From NCBI GenBank assembly GCA_963798745.1, contig CAWCUF010000005.1:186001-250000 (forward strand): a stretch of DNA of 64,000 nucleotides, written 5' to 3'. The position numbers and the translations under genes are program-made. Below the pieces are notes generated by a model. It worked only from the letters and a program-made list of their open reading frames with translations. It was not told where the DNA came from and did not search any database. Numbering within the stretch: the stretch's first letter is position 1; each line of letters begins with the position of its first letter. This document shows, one piece after another, positions 52,058-60,562 of this stretch. Source of the DNA: Prado023 sp963798745. Its GTDB lineage: Bacteria > Actinomycetota > Actinomycetes > S36-B12 > CAIYMF01.

Positions 52058-52938
52058 GAGGCACCGACCGGTGCTGGCGCCGACGATTCGGCCGCTGTGC
52101 CGGCCTCCGGCCCGGGTGTGGCTGGGGAGTCCGCCTGGGCCCCTGCAGGCACCAGGACGTCGATCTCGTCCAGAGTCGAGTCGTCAACGTTCGGCGCGAC
52201 CTCGGCGACCCGGTCCAGTGCGGTGGAGGTGCCGGTCACCGCCGAGATCCGGCCGATCGGCAGCCCGGCGGGGATGGCCCCGTTCGGGGTGCCGAGGGTG
52301 ACCACCAGGTCACCGACGGCCATGTCGCCCTGGGGGTCCAGCAGGGTGAGCCGCCCGCCGGCGCCGGTGCCGCGGACGACCCCGACCTCGCCGGAGCCGG
52401 CCACCCGGACGGCGAGCTCGGTGGCCTGATCGACCACCAGCCGCACGGTGCTGACCTGACCAGACACCGTTTCGGTGACGCCCGCCAATCCGTGGACGCC
52501 GAGGACTGCGAGCCCGGAACGCATCCCGCTCGACGAGCCGAGCGAGATGGCCACCGAGCGCACGACATCCTGGCTGGCCGAGACCGACACCACCCGGCCA
52601 GCAGCCAGGACGTAGCCCTCGGGAAGGACGAGGGCGGCGAGTTCGCGCTCCTGCGCTCGGGTGAGCCGACCAGCCGCGGCTGCCCCGGCCTCCGTGCGCG
52701 CCTGGGACAGCTCCGCTTCCAGCTGCGCGATCCGCTCGCGTTGCGCCTGCGAGCTCCCGAACCGGTCAGCCACCGAGTCCCGGACCCATGCCAACACCCG
52801 TTCGGGTGGGCCGGCGACTGTGCCGGCGACCCCGCGCAGTGCCTGCGTCGGGCCCGATCCACGGGCGTCGAGCAGGACGAGCAGCAGCGCCGTTGCCAGC
52901 AGCGCGCCCACGATCAGCCGGGCGGTGCGCCGGGCCAT
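52054..52938 (-). CDS. mreC: Rod shape-determining protein MreC
   Basis: A 294-residue membrane-anchored scaffold of the elongasome. A short cytoplasmic start, one helix (ARLIVGALLATALLLVLL), a coiled coil (SQAQRERIAQLEAELSQAR) and two periplasmic-type beta domains (GLAGVTETVSGQVSTVRLVVD; GDLVVTLGTPNGAIPAGLPIG) are visible. A Pro/Ala/Ser tail ends the protein. The TGATG junction at 52938 couples it to mreB. Confidence 0.95.
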   Translation of the reverse strand: MARRTARLIVGALLATALLLVLLDARGSGPTQALRGVAGTVAGPPERVLAWVRDSVADRFGSSQAQRERIAQLEAELSQARTEAGAAAAGRLTRAQERELAALVLPEGYVLAAGRVVSVSASQDVVRSVAISLGSSSGMRSGLAVLGVHGLAGVTETVSGQVSTVRLVVDQATELAVRVAGSGEVGVVRGTGAGGRLTLLDPQGDMAVGDLVVTLGTPNGAIPAGLPIGRISAVTGTSTALDRVAEVAPNVDDSTLDEIDVLVPAGAQADSPATPGPEAGTAAESSAPAPVGAS

Positions 52939-53984
52939 CAGTGCCGCGGCTCCGCCATCAGGACGCGGCCCAGCGCGTCGAAGGACTCGATGGCCCGCCC
53001 GACCCCGAGCACGACCGCCTGCATCGGGTGCTCGGCCACGAGCACCGGCATCCCGGTCTCACTGGCCAGCCGACGGTCGATGCCGGCGAGCAGCGCGCCA
53101 CCACCGGTCAGGACGATCCCGCGGGCCAGGACGTCGCCGGCCAGTTCGGGCGGGGTCCGGTCCAGCGTGCTCGACACCGCCGCGACGATCGCCAGCAGCG
53201 GTTCGTCGAGGGCCCAGCGGATCTCCTCGGCCGTGACCGAGACTGTCCGGGGCAGGCCCGTGACCAGGTCGCGCCCGCGCAGCTCGGCGCCCGGCTCCTC
53301 GGCGGCGGGGAACGCCGACCCGACCGCCAGCTTCACATCCTCCGCGGTGCGCTCGCCGATCAGCAGCGAGTACTCCTTCTTCGCATAGCTGATGATCGCC
53401 TCGTCGAGACGGTCGCCGCCGACCCGCACCGACGTGCTGGCCACGGTGCCCCCGAGGGCCAGCACGGCCACCTCGGTGGTCCCGCCGCCGATGTCGACGA
53501 CCATCGAACCGGTGGCCTCGTGCACGGGCAGCCCGGCGCCGATCGCCGCCGCCATCGGCTCCTCCATGAGATGCACCTCGCGCGCGCCGGCCGAATAGCA
53601 GGCATCGCGCACCGCGCGCCGCTCCACGCCGCTGATCCCACTGGGCACCGCGACGATGATCCGGGGCCGCGACCAGAAGCTGCGCTTGTGCACCCGGCCG
53701 ACGAAGTGACGCAGCATCCGCTCGGCGTTGTCGAAATCGGCGATGACCCCGTCGCGCAGCGGCCGCACGGTGGCGATGTGCTCGGGTGTGCGGCCCAGCA
53801 TGGCCTTGGCGTCCTCGCCGACCCCGACGAGCTCGCCGGTTTCCACCGAGACCGCCACGATGGACGGCTCGACCAGGGCGATCCCGGTGCCGCGCACGTA
53901 GACCAGGGTCGTGGCCGTACCCAGGTCGATCGCCAGGTCACGCCCGGCGAGCGCCCGCCCGGTGGAACCACCCAAAGCGCTCAC
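52938..53984 (-). CDS. mreB: Rod shape-determining protein MreB
   Basis: Bacterial actin that positions wall elongation, 348 residues. Nucleotide-binding motifs are DLAIDLGTATTLVYVRG, EEPMAAAIGAGLP, MVVDIGGGTTEVAVLALGG and GIVLTGGGALLAGID. The start is a GTG at 53984. It follows ndk across a hairpin (54013-54065), so it may have its own promoter in the 81-bp gap. Confidence 0.97.
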   Translation of the reverse strand: MSALGGSTGRALAGRDLAIDLGTATTLVYVRGTGIALVEPSIVAVSVETGELVGVGEDAKAMLGRTPEHIATVRPLRDGVIADFDNAERMLRHFVGRVHKRSFWSRPRIIVAVPSGISGVERRAVRDACYSAGAREVHLMEEPMAAAIGAGLPVHEATGSMVVDIGGGTTEVAVLALGGTVASTSVRVGGDRLDEAIISYAKKEYSLLIGERTAEDVKLAVGSAFPAAEEPGAELRGRDLVTGLPRTVSVTAEEIRWALDEPLLAIVAAVSSTLDRTPPELAGDVLARGIVLTGGGALLAGIDRRLASETGMPVLVAEHPMQAVVLGVGRAIESFDALGRVLMAEPRH

Positions 53985-54012
53985 CCCTCAACGTGCTCGC
54001 GTGCAGAACGTG

Positions 54013-54065
54013 CGTTGCTGTGCACGGTTTCGACCATTGGCTGGTCGATTCCGTGCACACCGACG
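54013..54065. repeat. Inverted repeat / hairpin, copy 2 of the dispersed pair
   Basis: Arms 54013-54036 and 54042-54065 (24 bp, four mismatches) flank a 5-nt loop. The left arm matches the left arm of the element at 8884-8936 at about 20 of 24 positions. It abuts the ndk stop (54066), so terminator function is plausible. Confidence 0.8.
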
Positions 54066-54476
54066 TCAGACCAGTCGTGGGAAGAACAGTGCGATCTCGC
54101 GGGTCGCCGACTCCGGGGAATCGCTGCCGTGGGTGACGTTCTGCTGCATCACCGTGGCCAGGTCGCCGCGGATGGTGCCGGGGGCCGCGGTGACGGGGTT
54201 GGTGGCGCCCATCATGGCGCGCCAGGACACGATCGCGTCGGGGCCCTCGATGACGGCGGCGACCAGCGGTCCGGAGGTGATGAAGTCCACGAGGCTGGCG
54301 AAGAACGGCTTCTCGGCATGCTCGGCGTAATGGGCCTGGGCGGTCGCGGCGTCGAGGGTGCGCAACTCGAGGGCGACGATCTTCAGGCCCCTGCGCTCGA
54401 TGCGCGCCAGCACTTCGCCGACCAGGTTGCGGGCGACCCCGTCGGGCTTGATCAGGACCAGGGTCCGCTCGGCCAT
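54066..54476 (-). CDS. ndk: Nucleoside diphosphate kinase
   Basis: A 136-residue enzyme that equilibrates nucleoside di- and triphosphates. The start is MAERTLVLIKPDGVARNLVG and the active-site histidine lies in TVMQQNVTHGSDSPESATREI. The ATG at 54476 follows a strong AGGAGGAGC ribosome site; the open frame continues upstream only through repetitive sequence without homology. Confidence 0.97.
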   Translation of the reverse strand: MAERTLVLIKPDGVARNLVGEVLARIERRGLKIVALELRTLDAATAQAHYAEHAEKPFFASLVDFITSGPLVAAVIEGPDAIVSWRAMMGATNPVTAAPGTIRGDLATVMQQNVTHGSDSPESATREIALFFPRLV

Positions 54477-54849
54477 TGCTCCTCCTGCGCGAACGGGCGG
54501 CACCTCCACCCGTGAGGCGCCAAGCCTACCCGGCGACGGGCGCAGCTCTGGACCGGCGCGGACGGGCCGACGCGACCGCGAGCACCCGCTGCCTCGTGCG
54601 GTCCGCTTCGCCGGCCGATGGGACGGCGAGGCTCTCGACGCGTTCGCAGTTGCTTCGGTGCCGGCCCACCGCGGCGCGGGCCTGCTGCGCCAGGGGCTCT
54701 GCAACGGCCGAGAGGGTCTGCAAAGGCCTGGGGTCTCGAACGGCCGGGGGGTCTGCAACGGCCGGGGGGCCTGCAACGGCCGGGGGTCGACTCCGGCCGT
54801 TGCTTGCGGCGGGCTGGGCCTACCGCGGCTGGGCCTACGGCGGCGTGGT
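54477..54849. other. 373-bp gene-free stretch containing a repeat array
   Basis: Between DUF4233 and ndk. It contains the array at 54697-54803, a second doublet (GGCTGGGCCTACCGC-like, twice, near 54814-54842), and the ndk leader. Open frames crossing it are repetitive, low-complexity and lack family similarity. Confidence 0.6.
54697..54803. repeat. Array of ~18-bp direct repeats upstream of ndk, ending in an inverted copy
   Basis: Five imperfect direct copies of GTCTGCAACGGCCGGGGG (about 54697-54786) are followed by CGGCCGTTGC, the reverse complement of the unit core. Units are contiguous, without spacers. The inverted copy would allow alternative stem-loops in the ndk leader. Confidence 0.85.
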
Positions 54850-55170
54850 CTAGTGCGGCGCGGGCCGGCCCGCATCGGCCTTGCGGCCCAGGTGCACCGC
54901 GGTCCACCAGAGCGCGGCGAACACCGCTCCGAGGCCGAACAGCATCGGCGCGGCGAATCCGGCGAGGATCACCGCGACCTGCAACGCCCAGCCCACGGGC
55001 AGGAAGTAGGGCCGGTTGAACAGCCCGGGCAGCAGCAGGCACATGAGCGCTAGGGCGACCAATACCCACGCGACCCAACCGGGCCGGTCGTCCACCATGA
55101 GCGCCACGGGAATCGCGAGCAGCAGGACGATCGCCTCCATGATCAGGACGCTGGAGGTCAGCACCCTCAT
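54850..55170 (-). CDS. DUF4233 membrane protein
   Basis: A 106-residue protein with three or four hydrophobic helices (SVLIMEAIVLLLAIPVALMV; VAWVLVALALMCLLLPGLF; VAVILAGFAAPMLFGLGAVF). DUF4233 is an actinobacterial family located between folC and ndk, as here. Function unknown. The ATG at 55170 overlaps the folC stop (ATGA). Confidence 0.92.
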   Translation of the reverse strand: MRVLTSSVLIMEAIVLLLAIPVALMVDDRPGWVAWVLVALALMCLLLPGLFNRPYFLPVGWALQVAVILAGFAAPMLFGLGAVFAALWWTAVHLGRKADAGRPAPH

Positions 55171-56792
55171 CGGTAGTCCTCGAAGTCGTCGAGCAGATCC
55201 TCCAGGTCATCGGGCGCCCGCCCGCGCGGGGCCGCGTGCTCGGAGCGCGTCGCCCCGGACTCATGGCCGGACTCCGCGCCGAGCAGCAGCCGGGCCTCGG
55301 CGGCCATGGTCACCGAGCCGGTCACCAGGACACCGGCCCCGACCCCGGCAGGTGCGGTGGCCTCGGCCAGACCGATCCCACGCTCCAGTGCCTCGTCGAG
55401 TCGATCGACGGCCTCGACCCGGTCCTCGTCCAGGACCTCCGCAGCGATCGCGGCCAGGTCGCGGACCGGGATGGCCCGCGGCGAACTCGACCGGGTGATC
55501 ACGACCTTGTCGACGATCGGGTCCAGGGCCGAGAGGATCCCGGCGGCGTCCTTGCCCGTCAGGATGCCGACCACGGCCACGGTGGCGGTGAAGGCGAACG
55601 ACTCGGCGACCGCGGCGACCATCGCCTGCGCGCCGGGCACGTTGTGGGCGGCGTCGACGAGCACGGTCGGTCCGCGGCGCACCACCTCCAGGCGCCCGGG
55701 TGAGGTGACCGAGGCGAACCCGGCACGCACGGTGACGAGGTCGAGCTGCCTTCGCGGCGCGGCGACCGGCACGTCGGGCGCGACCCCCGCAGCAGGTGCG
55801 GGCTCCCGGAGGTCGACCAGGGAGGTGGCCAGAGCCGGATCGCTGCCCGTCGGGTCGCCGCCGACCGGAGCGCCACCGGCCCGGTCGCGCCCGGTCGGGT
55901 CGGCCAGGTCGGGTGGCTGCAGGCCGAAGAACGACTCCACGGCCACGAGCGCCGCAGCCGCATTGCGCGCCTGGTGCTCACCGAACAGCGGCAGGAACAC
56001 GTCTGGGTAGTCCCCGCCCAGTCCGCGCAGGGTCACCTGTTGGCCGCCGACGGCCAGGACGCGCTCGACCACGCCGAAGTGGACACCTTCCATCGCGGTG
56101 ACGGCCTCCAGGGCGAGTGCAGCGGCGGTGAGCACCCCCTGGGCTGGCAGTTCCTGGGCGGCCAGGACCACCGACGAGCTCGGCTTGATGATGCCGGCCT
56201 TCTCCCCGGCGATGTCGACCAGTGTGTCGCCGAGGTAGTCCGAGTGATCCATCCCGATCGGCATGATGACCGCGACCTGGGCGTCGGCGACGTTCGTGGC
56301 GTCCCACGTCCCGCCCATCCCGACCTCGACGATCGCGACATCGACGGGGGCATCGGCGAACGCCGCGAACCCCAGCCCGGTCATCGCCTCGAAGAAGCTG
56401 AGCCGGGGCCCACCGTCGAGTTCGCTGGCCTCGTCGGCCATCGCGAGCACCGGCGCGACCTCGTCGTAGACACCGAGGAAGTCGGTCAGCTCGATCGGCT
56501 CACCGTCCAGGCGAATCCGCTCGCGCAGGTCGGCCAGGTGCGGCGAGGTGATCAGCCCGGTGTGCAGCCCGAAGGAGCGCAGCAACGCCTCGATCATGCG
56601 CGCCGTGGACGTCTTGCCGTTGGTGCCCGTCACGTGGATCACCGGGAACGCGCGCTGCGGGTCGCCGAGGTATCGGGTCAGGGTGCGGATGCGGTCCAGC
56701 GTGGGCGAGATCCGGGTCTCGGGCCAGCGCGCCTCGAGCGCTCGGCGCACCTCGTCGAAGCGTTCCAGCGGCTCGCGCGGGTCTGTGGTCAC
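55167..56792 (-). CDS. folC: Folylpolyglutamate synthase / dihydrofolate synthase
   Basis: Adds glutamate to dihydropteroate and folates, 541 residues. The Mur-ligase-type P-loop VIHVTGTNGKTSTARMIEALLR, TSPHL, EVGMGGTWDATN and GEHQARNAAAAL are all present. It is longer than E. coli FolC because of a Pro/Gly/Ala/Asp-rich insertion of about 50 residues (~295-350, with a doubled DPTG unit) before the C-terminal domain, and an acidic tail. The GTG at 56792 begins VTTDPREPLERFDEV. It diverges from the 166-residue membrane-protein gene. Confidence 0.93.
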   Translation of the reverse strand: MTTDPREPLERFDEVRRALEARWPETRISPTLDRIRTLTRYLGDPQRAFPVIHVTGTNGKTSTARMIEALLRSFGLHTGLITSPHLADLRERIRLDGEPIELTDFLGVYDEVAPVLAMADEASELDGGPRLSFFEAMTGLGFAAFADAPVDVAIVEVGMGGTWDATNVADAQVAVIMPIGMDHSDYLGDTLVDIAGEKAGIIKPSSSVVLAAQELPAQGVLTAAALALEAVTAMEGVHFGVVERVLAVGGQQVTLRGLGGDYPDVFLPLFGEHQARNAAAALVAVESFFGLQPPDLADPTGRDRAGGAPVGGDPTGSDPALATSLVDLREPAPAAGVAPDVPVAAPRRQLDLVTVRAGFASVTSPGRLEVVRRGPTVLVDAAHNVPGAQAMVAAVAESFAFTATVAVVGILTGKDAAGILSALDPIVDKVVITRSSSPRAIPVRDLAAIAAEVLDEDRVEAVDRLDEALERGIGLAEATAPAGVGAGVLVTGSVTMAAEARLLLGAESGHESGATRSEHAAPRGRAPDDLEDLLDDFEDYR

Positions 56793-56886
56793 AGGGGCAA
56801 TCGTCGCATCCCGCGCCGGGCGCTGCCCACGCGCGAAACTCTCCGCAGCCCTAGATTGGGTCGCCCGAGGAGAGCGAGAACCGCGA

Positions 56887-57387
56887 GTGGAGCCCACCTG
56901 GCAGGACGACGCACCGGCAGCCGACGACGTGCCGCCGGCCATCGAGGCCGCCCCACCGCCGGCAGGCGCCGATTTGGACAACGGGCCCGAGATGGCCGCC
57001 GCGCTGACCCGTACGTTGGTCGCGTTCGGCGCTGCCAGCGTGGTGGGCGGCGGGGTGCTCGCCGCGGCGTCGGATCGACCGGGGGTGCGGGCGTTCGGTC
57101 AACAGAGCGCGATGTGGGGGGCGATCAACCTGGCGATCGCCGGGGTGGGGGCCTGGCGCGGCCGCTCGCACCCGACGCGGGCGGATTCGCTGCGCCGGAC
57201 GCTGCTGGTCAACGCTGGGCTGGACGTGGGGTATGTGGCCGCGGGAGCGCACCTCGCCCACCACCGGGTGACGCTGGGGGGCCGGTGGTCCCCGCAGGCT
57301 GCCCGTGGTCATGGGCTTGCCGTGGTGGTGCAGGGCGCGGGCCTGATGGCCCTGGACCTGTACTACGCGCGGCGACTGAGTGGCTGA
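56887..57387 (+). CDS. Small integral membrane protein of unknown function
   Basis: A 166-residue protein with a Pro/Ala-rich acidic N-terminus (~1-40) and four predicted membrane helices (LVAFGAASVVGGGVLAAAS; QSAMWGAINLAIAGVGAW; LLVNAGLDVGYVAAGAHLA; LAVVVQGAGLMALDLYYAR). The helical pattern and the LDLYYAR end suggest the DUF6992 group, a weak recollection only. A TAGATT box (56852-56857) and GAGGAGAG site precede the GTG. It diverges from folC. Confidence 0.7.
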   Translation: MEPTWQDDAPAADDVPPAIEAAPPPAGADLDNGPEMAAALTRTLVAFGAASVVGGGVLAAASDRPGVRAFGQQSAMWGAINLAIAGVGAWRGRSHPTRADSLRRTLLVNAGLDVGYVAAGAHLAHHRVTLGGRWSPQAARGHGLAVVVQGAGLMALDLYYARRLSG

Positions 57388-57477
57388 ACGGCGCTGCGAC
57401 GCCGCGGTCGAACGCGCGCTGGGCGTCGAACTGCGCTGCGCCTGCACCGGCGACCAGCCGCTGGAACACTGGCGGAC

Positions 57478-57899
57478 ATGTCCGACCAGGTGTTCCTCTT
57501 CGACGGCGACTGCGCGCTCTGCTCGTCGGCCGCCCGCTGGTTGGTCGGGCCGTGCCCGGCGACGTGCCAATCGTGGCCTGGCAGCATGCCGACCTCGAGT
57601 TCCTCGGGGTCGCTCGGCATGAGGTCGAGGTGGCCGTCGTGCTGGTCGGCCCCACGGGCAGGGCCAGTGGGGAGGCTGCGATCGCCGAACTGCTGGCCGG
57701 CAGCTCAAGCAGGGTCTGGCGGCTGGCCGGCGCGGTGCTGGGACTGCCCCTGATGCGCTGGGCGGCGGAAGGGGTCTACCGCGCGGTGGCGCGCAACCGG
57801 CACCGGCTGCCCGGCGGCACGCCGGAATGCGCCCTACGGTCTGGGCAGCGGGTTGCCGGGGCCGATCGCGGACACGGAGCCCCCCGCCCCGCCCACTAG
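57478..57899 (+). pseudogene. DCC-family thiol-disulfide oxidoreductase (DUF393), frameshifted
   Basis: The frame from ATG 57478 encodes MSDQVFLFDGDCALCSSAARW with the DxDCxxC motif that names the DCC family, then degenerates. A second frame, shifted by -1, continues as VPGDVPIVAWQHADLEFLG through LGLPLMRWAAEGVYRAVARN and RHRLPGGTP, the family C-terminus. The change lies near 57535-57560. A single missing base would explain it: sequencing error or recent inactivation. The intact product would be about 140 residues. Confidence 0.8.
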
Positions 57900-57902
57900 A
57901 AT
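57897..57902 (+). promoter_or_regulatory. -10 box of a leaderless valS transcript
   Basis: TAGAAT ends 8 nt before the valS ATG at 57911, with only a C-rich stretch between and no ribosome site. Confidence 0.6.
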
Positions 57903-57910
57903 CGCGCCCC

Positions 57911-60484
57911 ATGAACCAGCCCGCGCAGCCACCTGCCGCACGCATCCCCGAGAAGCCGTCCATCGACGGGATCGAGTCGGTGTGGTCCGCCCGCTGGGAG
58001 CAGGCGGGCACCTACCGCTTCGATCGCACCAGCGAACGCGCCCAGGTCTACTCGATCGACACGCCCCCGCCGACCGTCTCCGGCTCGCTGCACGTCGGGC
58101 ACGTGTTCTCCTACACGCACCCAGATCTGGTCGCGCGCTACAAGCGGATGCAGGGCCTCGAGGTGTTCTACCCCATGGGGTGGGACGACAACGGCCTGCC
58201 CACCGAACGCCGCGTGCAGAACTACTACGGCGTGCGCTGCGAGCCCACAATGCACTACGACCCCGACTTCACGCCGCCGGCCAAGCCGGACGCCAAGAAG
58301 CAGGTCCCGATCAGCCGGCGCAACTTCATCGAGCTGTGCGAGCAGCTCACCTTGGAGGACGAGAAGGCGTTCGAAGCCCTGTTCCGCCAACTCGGGCTGT
58401 CGGTGGACTGGACCGCGACCTACCAGACCATCGACGCCGACTCCAGGACCACTTCTCAGAAGGCCTTCCTGCGCAACCTCGCCCGCGGGGAGGCCTACCA
58501 GGCCGAGGCGCCAACTCTTTGGGACGTGACCTTCCGGACCGCGGTCGCGCAGGCCGAGCTCGAGGACCGCGAGATGCCGGGGGCCTACCACCGGATCGCC
58601 TTCCCGTATTCGGATGGCACGGGCGCGGTGCACATCGAGACCACGCGGCCCGAACTGTTGGCCGCGTGCGTGGCGCTGGTCGCGCACCCCGATGACGCGC
58701 GCTACCAGGAGCACTTCGGCAGCACGGTGACCACACCGGTGTTCGGGGTGGAGGTTCCGGTGCTCGCCCACCACCTGGCCGATCCCGAGAAGGGGTCGGG
58801 TATCGCGATGATCTGCACGTTCGGTGACACGACCGACGTGACGTGGTGGCGCGAGCTGGACCTGCTCACCCGCCCGATCATCGGCTGGGACGGCCGGATC
58901 CGCGCGGAGATCCCGGATTGGCTGGCCACCCGCAGCGCCCGCGAGGCCTACGCCTCGATCGCCGGGATGACGACGTTCTCGGCCAAGAAGCAGATGGTCG
59001 AGCTGCTGGCCGCCGAGGGCGCGCTCGAGGGCGAGCCGCGCACCATCTCGCACCCGGTGAAGTTCTACGAGAAGGGCGAACGACCCCTGGAGATCGTCAC
59101 GACCCGGCAGTGGTACATCCGCAACGGCGGCCGGGACGCCGACCTGCGCGCCGTCCTGCTGGCGCGTGGGGATGAGCTGAACTGGCACCCGTCGAGCATG
59201 GCCATCCGCTACAGCAACTGGGTGTCGGGCCTGGCTGGCGACTGGCTGATCAGCCGGCAGCGATTCTTCGGCGTGCCGATCCCGTTGTGGTACGGCGTCG
59301 ACCCGCACGGCGAACCCGACTACGCGCAGATCATCACCCCTGAGGAGTCCGCGCTGCCGGTGGACCCGTCAGCCGAGCCGCCGGCCGGGTTCGAGGAGGC
59401 CCAGCGCGGTCAGCCAGGGGGCTTCATCGGCGACCCGGACGTGATGGACACATGGGCAACGTCCTCACTGAGCCCACAGATCTGCGGCGGCTGGGAACGC
59501 GACCCGGCCTTGTGGGCGGCGGTGGCGCCGTTCGACCTGCGCCCGCAGGCCCACGAGATCATCCGGACCTGGCTGTTCTCCTCGGTGGTGCGCTCACATC
59601 TAGAGGACGACCGGCTGCCCTGGTCGGATGCGGCGATCTCGGGGTGGATCCTGGACCCCGACCGCAAGAAGATGGCCAAGTCCAAGGGCAACGTCGTCAC
59701 ACCCGTTGACTTGTTGGACAAGCATGGCTCAGATGCACTGCGCTACTGGGCGGCCTCGGGCCGGCCCGGCACCGACACGGCCTTCGACGAGGGTCAGATG
59801 AAGATCGGCCGGCGCCTGGCGATCAAGATCCTCAATGCGAGCCGGTTCGTGCTCGGATTCGGGGTGGACGCGGAAGCGGCGAACCGTCCCAGCGAGGTCA
59901 CCGAGCCGTTGGACCGCGCCCAACTCGCTGCGCTGGCCGACGTGGTGGCGCAGGCCACTGCCGCCTTCGAGGACTACAACTACACCCGGGCCCTCGAGCT
60001 GACAGAGACCTACTTCTGGTCGTTCTGCGACGACTACGTGGAGTTGGTCAAGGACCGGGCGTATGGGGCGCGCGGGGATGCCGCGACGGCCTCGGCGCGG
60101 GCTGCGCTGGCCACCGCACTGAGTGTGCAGCTGCGACTGTTCGCGCCGTTCCTGCCGTTCGTGACCGAGGAGGTCTGGTCCTGGTGGCAGGAGGGCTCGG
60201 TGCACCGAGCCAGTTGGCCGAGCGTGCAGGAGACAGCACGGATCGCCCAGGACGGGCAGGCCGTGCTGGTCAGCGAGGTCGCCGATGTGCTCGGGGCGAT
60301 CCGCCGGGCGAAGTCCGAGGCCAAGGTGGGGATGCGCGCTGACGTGGCGGCGGCCGAGATCGTGCGCCCGGCGCAGACCGCGGCGCGGGTGGCGGCCGCC
60401 GCTGCGGACATCGCCGCGGCGGGGCGCATCGCCGACCTGCAGATACATGAGGGCGAGCCGAGCGTGCGGGTCGACCTGGCCTGA
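57911..60484 (+). CDS. valS: Valyl-tRNA synthetase
   Basis: A class I synthetase of 857 residues. HIGH is HVGH at residues 61-64 (PPPTVSGSLHVGHVFSY) and KMSKS is KMAKS near 587 (DPDRKKMAKSKGNVV). The N-terminal catalytic block WDDNGLPTERRVQNYYGVRC differs from the common bacterial ValRS and resembles the archaeal/rickettsial subtype. The CP1 editing domain is present (IETTRPELLAACVALVAHP). There is no obvious long C-terminal coiled coil, consistent with that subtype. In many actinobacteria valS lies directly upstream of folC on the same strand; here it is on the opposite strand. Confidence 0.95.
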   Translation: MNQPAQPPAARIPEKPSIDGIESVWSARWEQAGTYRFDRTSERAQVYSIDTPPPTVSGSLHVGHVFSYTHPDLVARYKRMQGLEVFYPMGWDDNGLPTERRVQNYYGVRCEPTMHYDPDFTPPAKPDAKKQVPISRRNFIELCEQLTLEDEKAFEALFRQLGLSVDWTATYQTIDADSRTTSQKAFLRNLARGEAYQAEAPTLWDVTFRTAVAQAELEDREMPGAYHRIAFPYSDGTGAVHIETTRPELLAACVALVAHPDDARYQEHFGSTVTTPVFGVEVPVLAHHLADPEKGSGIAMICTFGDTTDVTWWRELDLLTRPIIGWDGRIRAEIPDWLATRSAREAYASIAGMTTFSAKKQMVELLAAEGALEGEPRTISHPVKFYEKGERPLEIVTTRQWYIRNGGRDADLRAVLLARGDELNWHPSSMAIRYSNWVSGLAGDWLISRQRFFGVPIPLWYGVDPHGEPDYAQIITPEESALPVDPSAEPPAGFEEAQRGQPGGFIGDPDVMDTWATSSLSPQICGGWERDPALWAAVAPFDLRPQAHEIIRTWLFSSVVRSHLEDDRLPWSDAAISGWILDPDRKKMAKSKGNVVTPVDLLDKHGSDALRYWAASGRPGTDTAFDEGQMKIGRRLAIKILNASRFVLGFGVDAEAANRPSEVTEPLDRAQLAALADVVAQATAAFEDYNYTRALELTETYFWSFCDDYVELVKDRAYGARGDAATASARAALATALSVQLRLFAPFLPFVTEEVWSWWQEGSVHRASWPSVQETARIAQDGQAVLVSEVADVLGAIRRAKSEAKVGMRADVAAAEIVRPAQTAARVAAAAADIAAAGRIADLQIHEGEPSVRVDLA

Positions 60485-60562
60485 GGGCTCGCTGCGGCTC
60501 AAGGCGCCTCGATCCGGGTCCGATGACCCAGCCAGGGTGTCGTGAGCGAGGGAGAGTCCGCG

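Noticed and set aside
49164..52187. A 1007-residue version of PBP2 starting at 52187
   Set aside because: The first 300 residues lie across mreD in another frame and are Arg/Gly/Pro-rich; the true start at 51266 overlaps the mreD stop as ATGA and begins with the membrane helix.
54697..54803. CRISPR array
   Set aside because: Units of 18 bp are contiguous, without spacers, imperfect, and no cas genes are present.
54477..54875. In-frame extension of ndk upstream to about 54875
   Set aside because: The extra sequence comes from the repeat array, lacks homology, and a strong ribosome site lies just before ATG 54476.
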